Below, piece by piece: positions 15,182 to 21,596 of a stretch of DNA of 36,628 bases. How positions within the stretch are numbered: position 1 is the first letter of the stretch; the number at the start of each line of letters is the position of its first letter. Source of the stretch: VRUE01 sp035698885 (lineage in GTDB: Bacteria; Actinomycetota; Thermoleophilia; Solirubrobacterales; 70-9). Both the position numbers and the translations under genes were made by a program. Under the pieces are notes generated by a model. That model did not search any database and had not been told where the DNA came from. It saw nothing but the letters and a program-made list of their open reading frames with translations. The stretch spans positions 1-36,628 of the forward strand of contig DASSBJ010000100.1 in assembly GCA_035698885.1 (NCBI GenBank), given 5' to 3'.

Positions 15182-15280
15182 GAGATCGCCATACGGCGTC
15201 CTCGGTCGTGCTCCTCGGGCCACGCACTGAAGTGCGCTCCCCTCGTCGCACTCCCTGCGTCCTTGTCTGACGACCTCTCA
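15179..15280. repeat. Intergenic element with terminal inverted repeat and central hairpin between convergent genes
   Basis: The 102-base span is bounded by tgagagatcg and cgacctctca, which are complementary at 9 of 10 positions. The centre has cgcac-tgaa-gtgcg (15223-15236), a 5-base stem with a tetraloop. Because degV and the DUF3618 gene converge here, a bidirectional terminator is the simplest reading. The terminal inverted repeat also allows a small dispersed intergenic repeat. Confidence 0.35.
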
Positions 15281-15286
15281 GTCTCG

Positions 15287-15544
15287 TCAGCGTCGCCTGC
15301 GACGCCGTCGCAACATCATCAACGTCCCGACGGCGAAGCCGGCGACGGCGGCGCCGGCGATCAGCTGGCTGCGGTGCTGCTCGACCTGGCGGCGCCAGTC
15401 GGTCAGCTCGGTGACGCGGCCGCGCAGGGCTTCGACCGAGCGGCCGAGGTCGTGGCGCTGCAGCTCGATGTCGCGGCGGATCTCCTCGGGGCTGCGGCCG
15501 GGCAGGCCGGCGGTCGAGGGGTGAGCCGGCTCAGGAACGCTCAT
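15287..15544 (-). CDS. DUF3618 family small membrane protein
   Basis: The 85-residue product contains the DUF3618 motif RSPEEIRRDIELQRHDLGRS near residue 18, an amphipathic coiled stretch, one transmembrane helix (LIAGAAVAGFAVGTLMM) and a C-terminal run of eight arginines, consistent with an inward-facing basic tail. The family has no known biochemical function; it is common in Actinobacteria beside holin-X proteins, as here. Its start overlaps the end of the holin-X gene by 14 bases, so translation is probably coupled. A role in envelope organisation is only a guess. Confidence 0.85.
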   Translation of the reverse strand: MSVPEPAHPSTAGLPGRSPEEIRRDIELQRHDLGRSVEALRGRVTELTDWRRQVEQHRSQLIAGAAVAGFAVGTLMMLRRRRRRR

Positions 15545-15971
15545 CGCTCTCCCCTTCCAGCGTGCTCCTGATCTTCTTGCCCTCCTCGATCGCCTGCTCG
15601 GGCAGCGGCGGCGCGCCGGCCTGGACCGAGCGGAAGGCGAAGTAGCCGGCGCCCGCGGCGACGAGCAGGAAGAGCCCCGCCTCGACGAAGAAGCCGGGCC
15701 AGGCGTTGCCGTCGAAGACCTCTTCGGCGAGCAGCCAGGCGACGCCCTGCATGATCAGGATCAGGGCGAGGAAGGCGAAGGCGCCGGCGGCGGCGCCGAC
15801 CACCGAGCCGCGCAGGATCTTGCCGACTTTCTCGCTTATCTCCGCCTTGGCGAGCTCGATCTCCTCGCGCACGAGGGTGGACGCGCGTTCGGAGACGTCG
15901 AAGACGAGCTCGGCGACCGAGCGCTCGTCGGAGTCGGGCGGCGGCGGGGCCTGGGTGGGGTCGACGGCCAC
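15531..15971 (-). CDS. Phage holin family / actinobacterial Holin-X membrane protein
   Basis: The 146-residue product (GTG start at 15971) has the Holin-X/DUF1469 pattern: an acidic N-terminus with SVAELVFDVSERASTLVREE, ELAKAEISEKVGKI, then two transmembrane helices (GAAAGAFAFLALILIMQGVA and FFVEAGLFLLVAAGAGYFAF) and a charged tail. Despite the name, chromosomal members are not tied to phage lysis, and there are no phage genes nearby. It follows the mini membrane gene by 8 bases and overlaps the DUF3618 gene. The trio recurs in Actinobacteria and probably forms one membrane complex or stress module. This role is inferred. Confidence 0.85.
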   Translation of the reverse strand: MAVDPTQAPPPPDSDERSVAELVFDVSERASTLVREEIELAKAEISEKVGKILRGSVVGAAAGAFAFLALILIMQGVAWLLAEEVFDGNAWPGFFVEAGLFLLVAAGAGYFAFRSVQAGAPPLPEQAIEEGKKIRSTLEGESDERS

Positions 15972-15979
15972 TGGGACGG

Positions 15980-16114
15980 CTACTCCGGCGGGTCCTCTTC
16001 GAACACGCGCCGGTAGAGAATCGCGGCGCCGCGGGTGGCGAGGATGCTGGCGAGCGCGCCGAACCCGGCGAGCATGCCGCTCCAGACGAGGCGTTTGACT
16101 ATCTCGTTGTCCAT
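15980..16114 (-). CDS. 44-residue single-pass membrane protein, resembles the C-terminal half of DUF4235
   Basis: Read from ATG 16114, the peptide begins MDNEIVKRLVWSGMLAGFGA and ends RVFEEDPPE. One transmembrane helix (about residues 9-27) is followed by ATRGAAILYRR and an acidic tail. The pattern W-x-SG-x-L-x-G...LA-x-RGAA...RR...DPP recalls the second half of DUF4235 proteins, which often neighbour holin-X and DUF3618 genes, so this may be a half-length member. A G-rich ribosome site (GGGGGG) immediately precedes the ATG. Spacing is 14 bases after the TetR gene and 8 bases before holin-X, so it fits an operon. It is short enough to be missed by gene finders. Confidence 0.65.
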   Translation of the reverse strand: MDNEIVKRLVWSGMLAGFGALASILATRGAAILYRRVFEEDPPE

Positions 16115-16128
16115 CCCCCCGACCTTAC

Positions 16129-16743
16129 CTATCGCGGCTCGAGTCCGTCGCAGATCGTCGCCGTGACCAGCGTCTTCGCTTCCTCGAGGTCGGTCTCGGC
16201 GGCGGGGATCAGGTCGAAGATCCAGCCCGAGAGCAGCTGCTCGATCGCGCCGTAGAAGGACATCGAGGCGAAGGCGGCGTCGATGTCGCCGCGGAAGGCG
16301 CCCGCGGCCTGGCCCTCGGCGACGATCTTGGCGATCGAGTCGTAGGCGCGGCGGATCTCCGGCAGGTGGGTGCGGCCGAAGGAGTTGGCGGCGCGGGTGA
16401 CCTCGACGATGATCACCTTCATCAGCTCGGGGTCGTGGCGGTAGGACTCGAAGATGAAGCCGGCGACCGTTTCCAGCTTGGCGCGCGGGCCCAGCCGGTC
16501 GCTGCGGTCGGCCTCCTCGATCGCGGTCAGCAGCAGCGACCAGCGCTCGCTGAACAGCTCGTTCAGCACCTCGTCCTTCGACTTGAAGTAGTGGTAGACG
16601 AGGCCGTAGGCGACGCCCGCCTCGTCGGCGATGTCGGCGACGCGGGTCGAGTGGAAGCCCTGGCGGGCGAAGACGCGGATCGCCGCGTCGAGGATCAGCC
16701 GTCGCTTGTCCGCCGGCGGCGCCTTGGACGGGTTCGAGGCCAT
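16129..16743 (-). CDS. TetR/AcrR family regulator, FadR(YsiA)-like
   Basis: The 204-residue product carries a TetR helix-turn-helix at residues about 14-60: RLILDAAIRVFARQGFHSTR, then VADIADEAGVAYGLVYHYFK. The ligand domain with SYRHDPELMKVIIVEVTRAA and FASMSFYGAIEQLLSGWIFD resembles the acyl-CoA-responsive YsiA/FadR group; ligand identity is inferred. The ATG shares a base with the nitrilase stop (TGATG), so the two are co-translated. A TGACTG-AC-CAGTCA palindrome in the promoter of this unit (17605-17618) resembles operators of FadR-type TetR regulators and is probably its own site. A related sequence precedes the SDR gene at 35790. The window's many acyl-CoA genes fit a fatty-acid regulator. 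Confidence 0.85.
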   Translation of the reverse strand: MASNPSKAPPADKRRLILDAAIRVFARQGFHSTRVADIADEAGVAYGLVYHYFKSKDEVLNELFSERWSLLLTAIEEADRSDRLGPRAKLETVAGFIFESYRHDPELMKVIIVEVTRAANSFGRTHLPEIRRAYDSIAKIVAEGQAAGAFRGDIDAAFASMSFYGAIEQLLSGWIFDLIPAAETDLEEAKTLVTATICDGLEPR

Positions 16744-17582
16744 CAGGCGCGCGCCTCCTGGAGCTGGGGCCAGGCGTAGGCCCGCGGACGGCGGTTGGCG
16801 AGCGAGGGCAGGCGCTCGCGCACGCGCTCCTGCGCGGCGAGGTCGAGCTCGGCGGCGACGAAGCACTCCTCGTCGGGCGCGGTGGCGAGCACCACGCCCC
16901 AGGGGTCGACGATCGCCGAGCGGCCGTGCGAGCTGTAGTGGGGCGGCGCCTCGCCGACCTGGTTCGGCGCGATGACGAAGGCCTGGTTCTCGATCGCGCG
17001 GGCGCGCAGCAGCGGCTGCCAGTGGTCGCGCCCGGTGGCGGCGGTGAAGGCGGAGGGGACGGCGAGCAGGCGGGCGCCGCGCACGGCGAGGATCCGGTAC
17101 AGCTCCGGGAAGCGCAGGTCGTAGCAGACGCTGAGCCCGAGCTCGACCCCGTCGACCGGGGCGGAGACGATCTCCTCGCCGGGCGTCTCGTGGTCGGACT
17201 CGCGGTAGGCGACGCCGCCCGCTTCGACGTCGAACATGTGGATCTTGCGGTAGACGGCGAGGTCGGCGCCGTCGGGGCCGATCAGCAGCGAGGCGTTGAA
17301 CGCCCGCCCCTCCCCCGCCTCGGCGTTGCGCTCGGCGATGCTGCCGGCGAGCAGGTGGACGCCGAGCTCGCGCGCCCAGGCGCGGGCGGCGGCGAGGCTC
17401 GGGCCGTCGAGCGGCTCCGCCTGCGCGGCCAGCTCCTCGCCCGCGGCGAGCTGGTTCCACTTCTCCGGCAGGGCGACCAGCTCGGCGCCGTCGGCGGCCG
17501 CGGCGCGCACGAGGCGCTCGGCGGCGGCGAGGTTCCGCGCCTTGTCCCCATTCGAGTTGAGCTGCACCGCCGCTACGCGCAC
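16743..17582 (-). CDS. Carbon-nitrogen hydrolase, nitrilase superfamily (Nit1/deaminated-glutathione-amidase-like)
   Basis: The 279-residue product has the complete catalytic triad of the superfamily: Glu40 in LVALPEKW, Lys113 in YRKIHMFD and Cys153 in LSVCYDLRFPELYR. The motifs KIHMFD and CYDLRFPELYR, and the length, are closest to the Nit1/NitFhit branch, whose members hydrolyse deaminated glutathione or other omega-amides in the cytoplasm. Start GTG 17582 has a good AGAGGA ribosome site and yields the family N-terminus MRVAAVQLNS. It is the first gene of a likely operon with TetR and the small membrane genes. Its promoter (TATACT at 17637-17642) is followed by the palindromic operator. The exact substrate is unknown. 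Confidence 0.9.
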   Translation of the reverse strand: MRVAAVQLNSNGDKARNLAAAERLVRAAAADGAELVALPEKWNQLAAGEELAAQAEPLDGPSLAAARAWARELGVHLLAGSIAERNAEAGEGRAFNASLLIGPDGADLAVYRKIHMFDVEAGGVAYRESDHETPGEEIVSAPVDGVELGLSVCYDLRFPELYRILAVRGARLLAVPSAFTAATGRDHWQPLLRARAIENQAFVIAPNQVGEAPPHYSSHGRSAIVDPWGVVLATAPDEECFVAAELDLAAQERVRERLPSLANRRPRAYAWPQLQEARA

Positions 17583-17604
17583 CGCGAGTCCTCTTTTCGC
17601 TGGC

Positions 17605-17618
17605 TGACTGACCAGTCA
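17605..17618. promoter_or_regulatory. Candidate TetR-family operator, TGACTG-AC-CAGTCA
   Basis: Six-base arms form a perfect inverted repeat around AC. The site lies between the TATACT box (17637-17642) and the nitrilase GTG, just after the expected transcription start, where a bound repressor would block the nitrilase-TetR operon. The sequence resembles FadR-type TetR operators. The cyclase promoter lies upstream on the other strand. Confidence 0.6.
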
Positions 17619-17636
17619 ATCGGTTCCCGTCGCGCC

Positions 17637-17642
17637 AGTATA
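17637..17642 (-). promoter_or_regulatory. Candidate -10 box (TATACT) of the nitrilase-TetR operon
   Basis: TATACT on the minus strand is a near-perfect -10 box, about 55 bases before the nitrilase GTG. No convincing -35 box is seen. The TGACTG/CAGTCA palindrome lies downstream within the predicted 5' leader. Confidence 0.45.
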
Positions 17643-17668
17643 GGTGGCCGCGGGGCGTGCGTCGGGCG

Positions 17669-17674
17669 TACGAT
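17669..17674 (+). promoter_or_regulatory. Candidate -10 box for leaderless cyclase transcript
   Basis: TACGAT lies 8 bases before GTG 17683, with no Shine-Dalgarno sequence between them. It favours GTG 17683 over the earlier in-frame GTG at 17644. Confidence 0.4.
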
Positions 17675-17682
17675 TGCGGACA

Positions 17683-20600
17683 GTGTCGAGGCCGGATCGC
17701 ATCGAGTCAGACGGTGAGCGCAAGCAGGTCACGGTGCTGTTCGCCGACGTCAAGGGCTCGATGGACCTGGCCGAGCGGCAGGACCCCGAGCAGTGGCGCG
17801 AGATCATGCAGCGCTTCTTCGCCATCCTCGCCGAGGACGTCCACCGCTTCGAGGGCACGGTGGACAAATTCACCGGCGACGGGATCATGGCCGTGTTCGG
17901 GGCGCCGGTCGCCCACGAGGACCACGCGCGGCGCGCCTGCTACGCGGCGCTGAAGATGCTCGACGACATCGCCGCGTATGCGGCGGAGCTGCGCCGCCGC
18001 GACGGGCTCAACTTCTCGGCCCGGATCGGAGTCAACTCGGGCGAGGTGGTCGCCGGGGCGATCGGGGCGGGCGGCGACGGGGGCTATACCGCGATCGGCC
18101 ACACGGTCGGCCTGGCGCAGCGCATGGAGGCGCTGGCCGAGCCGGGCAAGGCTTACCTGACGGAGTCCGCAGCCGAGCTGGCGCATGGCTTCCTCGCGCT
18201 GGAGGATCTCGGCGAGTTCGAGATCAAGGGGGCCAGCCGGCCGGTGCGGGTCTTCGAGCTGGCGGGGATCGGCGCCGCCCACTCGCGGCTCGACCTCTCG
18301 CGCGAGCGCGGCTTCTCGGAGTTCGTCGGGCGCGCCGCGGAGATGCAGGTGCTCTCGGGCGCGCTCGACCGCGCCAAGGCCGGCGAGGGGGCGGCGGTCG
18401 GGATCGTCGCCGAGGCGGGGGTCGGCAAGAGCCGTCTCTGCCATGAGTTCGCCGAGCGCTGCCGCGCCGAGCGAATCGAGGTGTTCGAGGCGCAGGCACA
18501 GGCGCACGGGCGCGGCATCCCGTTCATGCCGGTGCTGCAGATGCTGCGCGCCTACTTCGGCATCGCCGACGCCGACCCGGAGCGGATCGCACGCGAGAAG
18601 ATCGCCGGGCGCGCGCTGCTGCTCGACCCCGGGCTCGCCGACGACCTGCCGCTGCTCTTCGACTTCCTCGGCGTCCCGGACCCCGACCGGCCGCTGCCGC
18701 AGCTGAGCGCCGAGGCGCGACAGCGGGCGCTGCGCGGGGTCGTCTGCAAGCTCGTCAACGCGCCGGCGCGGCGCGAGCCGGTGGTGATCGTGGTCGAGGA
18801 CCTGCACTGGATCGACGAAAGCAGCGAGGCGCTGCTGGGCGAGCTGCTCGGCGCGGTCGAGGGCACGCGAACGCTTGTCGTCGTCAACTTCCGACCCGAA
18901 CACGAGCCGTCCTGGAGCGGGCCGCCCGACTACCACCGGATCGACCTCGAGCCGCTCGGCCCGGACGACACCGCGGAGCTGGTCCGCGACCTGGCCGGCG
19001 AGGACCCCTCGCTCGACGGCCTCGCCGAGCACCTGCACGAGCGCACGGCCGGCAACCCGTTCTTCATCGAGGAGATCGTCCGCGAGCTGGCCGAGGCCGG
19101 CCACCTGGAGGGAGAGCGAGGCGCCTTCCACCTGATCCGGCCGGTCGAGGAGATCGGCGTCCCGGCGACGGTGCAGGCCGTGCTCGCGGCACGCGTCGAC
19201 CGGCTCGGCGCCGACGCGAAGCAGCTCGTCCAGGCCGCGTCGGTCGCCGGCAAGGAGGTCTCGGAGGCCACGCTGATCCGGGTCTCCGGCCTCGCCGGCG
19301 AGGGGCGCTGCGAGGCGGCGCTGGGCGAGGCGATCGGCGCGGGCTTCCTCTACGAGGCGGAGCTCTACCCCGAGCGGCTGCTCGCCTTCCGCCACCCGCT
19401 CACGCGGGAGGTCGCCTACGGCAGCCAGCTCGCCGAGCAGCGCCGCGCCACCCACGCCGCGGTGGCGCGGGCGACGATCGAGCTCAACCCCGACCGCCAC
19501 GACGAGCTCGCGGCCCTGATCGCCGACCACATGGAGGAAGGCGAGGAGAAGGTCGAGGCGGCGCGCTGGTCGGCGCGGGCCGCCTACTGGGCCGGTCACA
19601 GCCAGCCGCGCGAGGCGATGCGCCTCTGGCGCCGGACGATGGACCTCGCCGACACGATGGAGGAGGACGAGGAGCGGGCGGTGCTGGCGGTCAGCGCGCG
19701 GCTGCGCCAGCTCGACTACGCCTGGCGGCTCGGGATGGACGCGGACGAGGAAGCGCGGCTGGCGCGCGAGGCGGAGGAGATCGCGACGCGGACCAACGAC
19801 CTGCGCTCGCTGACCCTGCTGCGCGCGCTGACGGCCGGCCGGCCCGGGCGGGAACGCGACGGCGCCGAGTGGATCGCGACCACCGACGAAGTGAACCGGC
19901 TGGCCGACGAATCGGGCGACCACCACCTGCGCGTCGCGATCCGCGCCGCCACCACCTACGCCCACCTGTGCGCCGCCGACTATGCGGGCGTCGAGCGGCT
20001 CAGCGAAGAGGTGCTCGAGCTGGCCGGGGACGATCCCGACGCCGGTGCGGGGATCGTCATCGGCTGCCCGGTGGCCTGGGCGGAGATGTGCCTGGGCCTC
20101 TGCCGGCGCGAGCGCGGCGAGCTCGAGCAGGCCGCCGAGCGGTTCGAGCGGGCGCTCGAGCTGGCGACCGAGCGGGGAGACCCTGAGACCGCGAGCTGGA
20201 CTCGGGGCAACCTGGCGACGCTGGCGGCGAGCCGCGGCGACGCCGACACGGGCCTGGCGCTGGCGCGCCGCAACCGTGAGTTGACCGAGCAGCTCGGCGA
20301 CGTCTTCTCGCGCTGCCTCGCGCTGGTCAGCCTGGCGACGGTCGAGCTGGCGGCGGGCGAGAGCGCCGCGGCGCTGGACGCGCTGGAGGAGGCCGAGCAG
20401 CTCTACCGCGGGGCGATGGGAGGCGGAGGCGAGGTCGGCTCCTGGCGGGCGGCGCTGCGCGCGCAGGCGCTCTGCGATCTGGGCCGCGCCGGCGAGGCGC
20501 TCGAGCTCGCCGAGTGGGCGGCCGACACGGCCCGCGGCAACGGCATGCTGTGGCCCCTGCCCCGGGCGCTGCAGGCGCTTGCCGAGGTCCGCGCGGCGCT

Positions 20601-20724
20601 GGGCAGGGACGGCGTCGGCGAGGCGCTCGACGAGGCCGCCGCGGTCGCCGAGCGGACCGGCGCGCTGCTCAGCCTGCGCGAGATCGAGTCGACCCGCGGC
20701 CGGATCGCCGCCGCAACCCGCTAG
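17683..20724 (+). CDS. Class III adenylate/guanylate cyclase-like domain fused to AAA ATPase and TPR repeats
   Basis: From GTG 17683 the product has 1013 residues (1026 from GTG 17644). Residues about 13-190 are a class III cyclase homology domain with both metal aspartates, Asp22 (FADVKGS) and Asp66 (FTGDGIMAVFG), and Lys62. However, the motif usually reading IGDTVNxAxR is IGHTVGLAQR (138-147): the transition-state Asn is Gly143 and the preceding Asp is His140, although Arg147 is kept. Residues about 220-600 are an AAA/NTPase module with Walker A (AEAGVGKSRL) and Walker B (VVIVVEDLHW). The rest is helical with TPR-like repeats, e.g. GELEQAAERFERALELA. Such large proteins are ligand- or protein-sensing signalling ATPases in Actinobacteria. 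Catalysis may be lost or altered. Confidence 0.85.
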   Translation: MSRPDRIESDGERKQVTVLFADVKGSMDLAERQDPEQWREIMQRFFAILAEDVHRFEGTVDKFTGDGIMAVFGAPVAHEDHARRACYAALKMLDDIAAYAAELRRRDGLNFSARIGVNSGEVVAGAIGAGGDGGYTAIGHTVGLAQRMEALAEPGKAYLTESAAELAHGFLALEDLGEFEIKGASRPVRVFELAGIGAAHSRLDLSRERGFSEFVGRAAEMQVLSGALDRAKAGEGAAVGIVAEAGVGKSRLCHEFAERCRAERIEVFEAQAQAHGRGIPFMPVLQMLRAYFGIADADPERIAREKIAGRALLLDPGLADDLPLLFDFLGVPDPDRPLPQLSAEARQRALRGVVCKLVNAPARREPVVIVVEDLHWIDESSEALLGELLGAVEGTRTLVVVNFRPEHEPSWSGPPDYHRIDLEPLGPDDTAELVRDLAGEDPSLDGLAEHLHERTAGNPFFIEEIVRELAEAGHLEGERGAFHLIRPVEEIGVPATVQAVLAARVDRLGADAKQLVQAASVAGKEVSEATLIRVSGLAGEGRCEAALGEAIGAGFLYEAELYPERLLAFRHPLTREVAYGSQLAEQRRATHAAVARATIELNPDRHDELAALIADHMEEGEEKVEAARWSARAAYWAGHSQPREAMRLWRRTMDLADTMEEDEERAVLAVSARLRQLDYAWRLGMDADEEARLAREAEEIATRTNDLRSLTLLRALTAGRPGRERDGAEWIATTDEVNRLADESGDHHLRVAIRAATTYAHLCAADYAGVERLSEEVLELAGDDPDAGAGIVIGCPVAWAEMCLGLCRRERGELEQAAERFERALELATERGDPETASWTRGNLATLAASRGDADTGLALARRNRELTEQLGDVFSRCLALVSLATVELAAGESAAALDALEEAEQLYRGAMGGGGEVGSWRAALRAQALCDLGRAGEALELAEWAADTARGNGMLWPLPRALQALAEVRAALGRDGVGEALDEAAAVAERTGALLSLREIESTRGRIAAATR

Positions 20725-20872
20725 ACGCGCAGGAAGGCGGCGAGGAGGCGGTCGAGGGCGCGTCCTCCTCCCCGCGCACCCCGGCAAAGACCCGCCACCC
20801 AGCCCGGTCGAGGCGAAGGGCGGTCGCGCGACCGATACCGGCGGAAGCGCCGGTGACCAGGGCTGACTTCAC
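20721..20872 (-). pseudogene. Internally deleted remnant of a short-chain dehydrogenase/reductase gene
   Basis: From ATG 20872 the frame reads MKSALVTGASAGIGRATALR, then LDRAGWRVFAGVRGEE. This is an intact SDR N-terminus with TGxxxGIG and the first strand-helix-strand. It then becomes nonsense. In another frame the last bases before 20721 read GRALDRLLAAFLRV and a stop, like the C-terminal helix of the same SDR subfamily. The central roughly 200 codons, including NNAG and the YxxxK active site, are missing. The two frames differ, as after a deletion not divisible by three. The remnant ends on the last bases of the cyclase gene and starts 10 bases before the MerR stop (minus-strand order: MerR then remnant), so it may once have been part of that operon. 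Confidence 0.6.
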
Positions 20873-20882
20873 AGGGCTCAGA

Positions 20883-21596
20883 CTACTTGGCGGCGCCGGA
20901 GCGGCTGGAGCGATGCCGCTCCAGCTCCGCCACCAGGAGCTTGGTGTGCAGGGCGGCGATCAGGTCCTGCAGGGGTTGGGCGCCGGACTCGAGCATTTCG
21001 ACGACGCGCTCGGGCGGGACCTCGCCGGCCAGGCGGTCCATCACCATGTCGACCTCCTGGGCGACGAGCTCTTCGAGCGCCTTCTTGTAGCGCAGCGTGT
21101 CGTAGACGGTGAAGCCGATCTGCTCGTCGTACCCGCCGGCGCGGAAGCGCGATATCGCCTCGATGATCTTCACGTCCGACGGCGAGTAGCCACGGCTGGT
21201 GGGACTGAGCAGCTCGATCTGCTCGAGCCGGTCGAGCACCTCCCTGGGGACCCCGTAGCGCTCGCGCACCTCGGCGGCGCTGGTACGAGTGCGCTCGCTT
21301 CCCAGCGCCCGTTCGAGGATCCGGTCCTCGAGCTCGACCAGCGCCCGGGCGCGCTCGGGGCCCTCGTCGAGCACCGCCTTGATCGCCTTCAGCGGCATGA
21401 AGCGCTCCTCCTGCAGCTGCTTGATCAACTTGATCCGGTCGACCAGCTCCGGCGGGTAGTAGGCCATGTTGCGGCTCGTCTTCACACCCTCCGGCAATAG
21501 CCCCTCACGCAGGTAGTGCTTGATCGTCGGCACCGGCACCCCCGAGGCCTCGGCCAGCTCGCCAATCTTGAGCAGCGTCTGCTCGGAGGCGCTCAT
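20883..21596 (-). CDS. MerR family regulator with long C-terminal domain
   Basis: The 237-residue product has a MerR winged-helix DNA-binding domain at residues about 8-80: LLKIGELAEASGVPVPTIKH, YLREGLLPEGVKTSRNMAYY and LVDRIKLIKQLQEERFMPLK. A long helical C-terminal part of about 150 residues follows, with no cysteine metal-binding motif, so it is not a metal sensor; a small organic or acyl-CoA ligand is more likely. ATG 21596 overlaps the racemase stop (ATGA), making it the last intact gene of the acyl-CoA operon and its probable autoregulator. Dyads in the divergent promoter region at 26167-26196 are candidate sites. The C-terminal domain belongs to no ligand family I can name. Confidence 0.85.
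   Translation of the reverse strand: MSASEQTLLKIGELAEASGVPVPTIKHYLREGLLPEGVKTSRNMAYYPPELVDRIKLIKQLQEERFMPLKAIKAVLDEGPERARALVELEDRILERALGSERTRTSAAEVRERYGVPREVLDRLEQIELLSPTSRGYSPSDVKIIEAISRFRAGGYDEQIGFTVYDTLRYKKALEELVAQEVDMVMDRLAGEVPPERVVEMLESGAQPLQDLIAALHTKLLVAELERHRSSRSGAAK

Noticed and set aside
15531..15971. Holin-family gene taken as a sign of prophage
   Set aside because: No other phage gene lies nearby. Holin-X with DUF3618 is a normal chromosomal actinobacterial cluster.
17707..20787. About 1000-codon minus-strand open frame opposite the cyclase-AAA-TPR gene
   Set aside because: Low-complexity Arg/Leu/Asp composition and no domain motifs; the plus-strand frame has cyclase and Walker motifs.
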